Source: PALSA-1355 sp035496575
GTDB taxonomy: Bacteria > Planctomycetota > Planctomycetia > Pirellulales > PALSA-1355
Assembly (NCBI GenBank): GCA_035496575.1
Contig: DATJEN010000344.1
Coordinates: forward strand, 1 to 12,183
Length of the DNA: 12,183 bases
Reading direction: 5' to 3'
This document shows positions 11,672-12,183 of this stretch, piece by piece. The notes under the pieces were generated by a model. It saw only the letters and a list, made by a program, of their open reading frames with translations. It searched no databases and had not been told where the DNA came from. The position numbers were made by a program, and so were the translations under genes. Numbering within the stretch: the first letter of the stretch is position 1; each line of letters begins with the position of its first letter.

Positions 11672-12183
11672 AGCTCGGTCCTCCCCCACAAGCGATCGGC
11701 GAGCACCGCTGCCAAGAGCAGCAAGCCCGTCACCAGGGCGTAGTGATGCCCCGAGACCTGCCACAGCACGAGCCCGTTGTAGATCGTGCTGAGCAACATC
11801 GCGCCCAGGCAAACTCCCAGCACGCTGCCGCGACCGCCGGAGATCGAGACGCCGCCGATCACGGCCGCGGCGATGGCTTGCAACTCGTACCCTGTGCCCA
11901 TGCCCGACTGCAACGCGCCAGTTTGCGCCAGTTCGACGAGGCCGGCCGTGGCGGCCAGTAGCCCGCCGCCGCCGAAAGCCACCAGCCAGGAGCGTGCTCG
12001 TGAAATGCCGGCCAGCCGGGCGGCCGATGGGCTCGAGCCGACGGCCAGCAAATGGCGGCCCCAGCGGGTGTAGGCCAGGAAAATCGCCGCCAGCAAAATA
12101 GTCGCCAGTCCCACCCATGCCGAACCAGGCAAACCAGCTTTGGACGAAGCCGCCCAGCTTGTAAACGCGCGCGGCAAATCGGT
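11668..12183 (-). CDS. Sugar-type ABC transporter permease, first of a pair (N-terminal part outside window)
   Basis: The frame is open to the right edge, so only the C-terminal 171 residues or so are present. A TTG at 12177 is unlikely to be the true start, because family members have several helices before this point. Visible parts are the helix AWVGLATILLAAIFLAYTR, the loop GRHLLAVGSSPSAARLAGI, which is typical of RbsC-like permeases, and the ATPase-contact loop GYELQAIAAAVIGGVSISGG, then two more helices. It differs clearly in sequence from the second permease, so the importer probably uses a heterodimer. The stop (11668-11670) overlaps the next start by two bases. The ATPase and solute-binding protein genes would be expected further upstream, beyond the window. 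Confidence 0.9.
   Translation of the reverse strand, partial: TDLPRAFTSWAASSKAGLPGSAWVGLATILLAAIFLAYTRWGRHLLAVGSSPSAARLAGISRARSWLVAFGGGGLLAATAGLVELAQTGALQSGMGTGYELQAIAAAVIGGVSISGGRGSVLGVCLGAMLLSTIYNGLVLWQVSGHHYALVTGLLLLAAVLADRLWGRTEL
11679..11684 (-). promoter_or_regulatory. Shine-Dalgarno that sets the TTG start of the second permease
   Basis: GGAGGA on the minus strand, 7 nt before the TTG at 11671, lies inside the end of the first permease. Together with the TTGA overlap it indicates translational coupling. Confidence 0.7.

Noticed and set aside
11672..12118. 149-aa N-terminal extension of the second permease
   Set aside because: Arg/Gly-rich shadow of the first permease; the TTG at 11671 has a strong Shine-Dalgarno and gives the family's usual length.
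1..12183. tRNA/rRNA genes, CRISPR arrays, insertion sequences, phage genes
   Set aside because: None seen by eye: no regularly spaced repeats, no transposase or integrase motifs and no tRNA-like or rRNA-like conserved segments.

Overview
The window is about 12.2 kb of GC-rich, densely coded bacterial chromosome. It carries seven complete genes, two genes cut by the window edges and one unfamiliar small-protein gene. I infer a planctomycete, probably of the Pirellulales type. The reasons are the alanine/proline-rich small membrane protein paired with a coiled-coil protein, the arginine-rich coiled-coil insert in PBP2, the style of the GyrA sequence and the free use of TTG starts. No rRNA or other taxonomic marker is present, so this assignment rests on family resemblance.

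Left part (1-4259, + strand): a tight cluster that looks like a cell-shape or cell-wall operon. It starts with the end of a coiled-coil/beta-barrel protein resembling MreC in layout. A 75-aa single-pass membrane protein overlaps it by 29 nt, followed by a slightly divergent MreB and a class B penicillin-binding protein (PBP2-like) carrying a long coiled-coil insert. No mreD or rodA lies in this stretch.

Middle (4260-9866, + strand): a 334-nt intergenic region holds a good candidate intrinsic terminator and a candidate sigma-70-type promoter. It leads into gyrA, which starts at TTG behind a clear Shine-Dalgarno. GyrA has an unusual quinolone-pocket sequence (Ala and Pro where E. coli has Ser83 and Asp87), two GyrA-box motifs, an acidic insert and a low-complexity acidic tail. 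GDP-mannose 4,6-dehydratase (gmd) follows 19 nt later, then UDP-glucose 6-dehydrogenase (ugd). Both make activated sugars for surface polysaccharide.

Right part (9836-12183, - strand): two sugar-type ABC permeases (RbsC/BPD_transp_2 family), the first truncated by the window edge. They are coupled by a TTGA stop/start overlap. Next come a CutA1-like protein and an unrecognised 156-aa protein whose 3' end overlaps the 3' end of ugd by 31 nt in convergent orientation.

I found no RNA genes, CRISPR arrays, insertion sequences or phage genes. The strongest candidate for something not well described is the coiled-coil plus small membrane protein pair upstream of mreB-PBP2, which may stand in for MreC/MreD. 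This is an inference.
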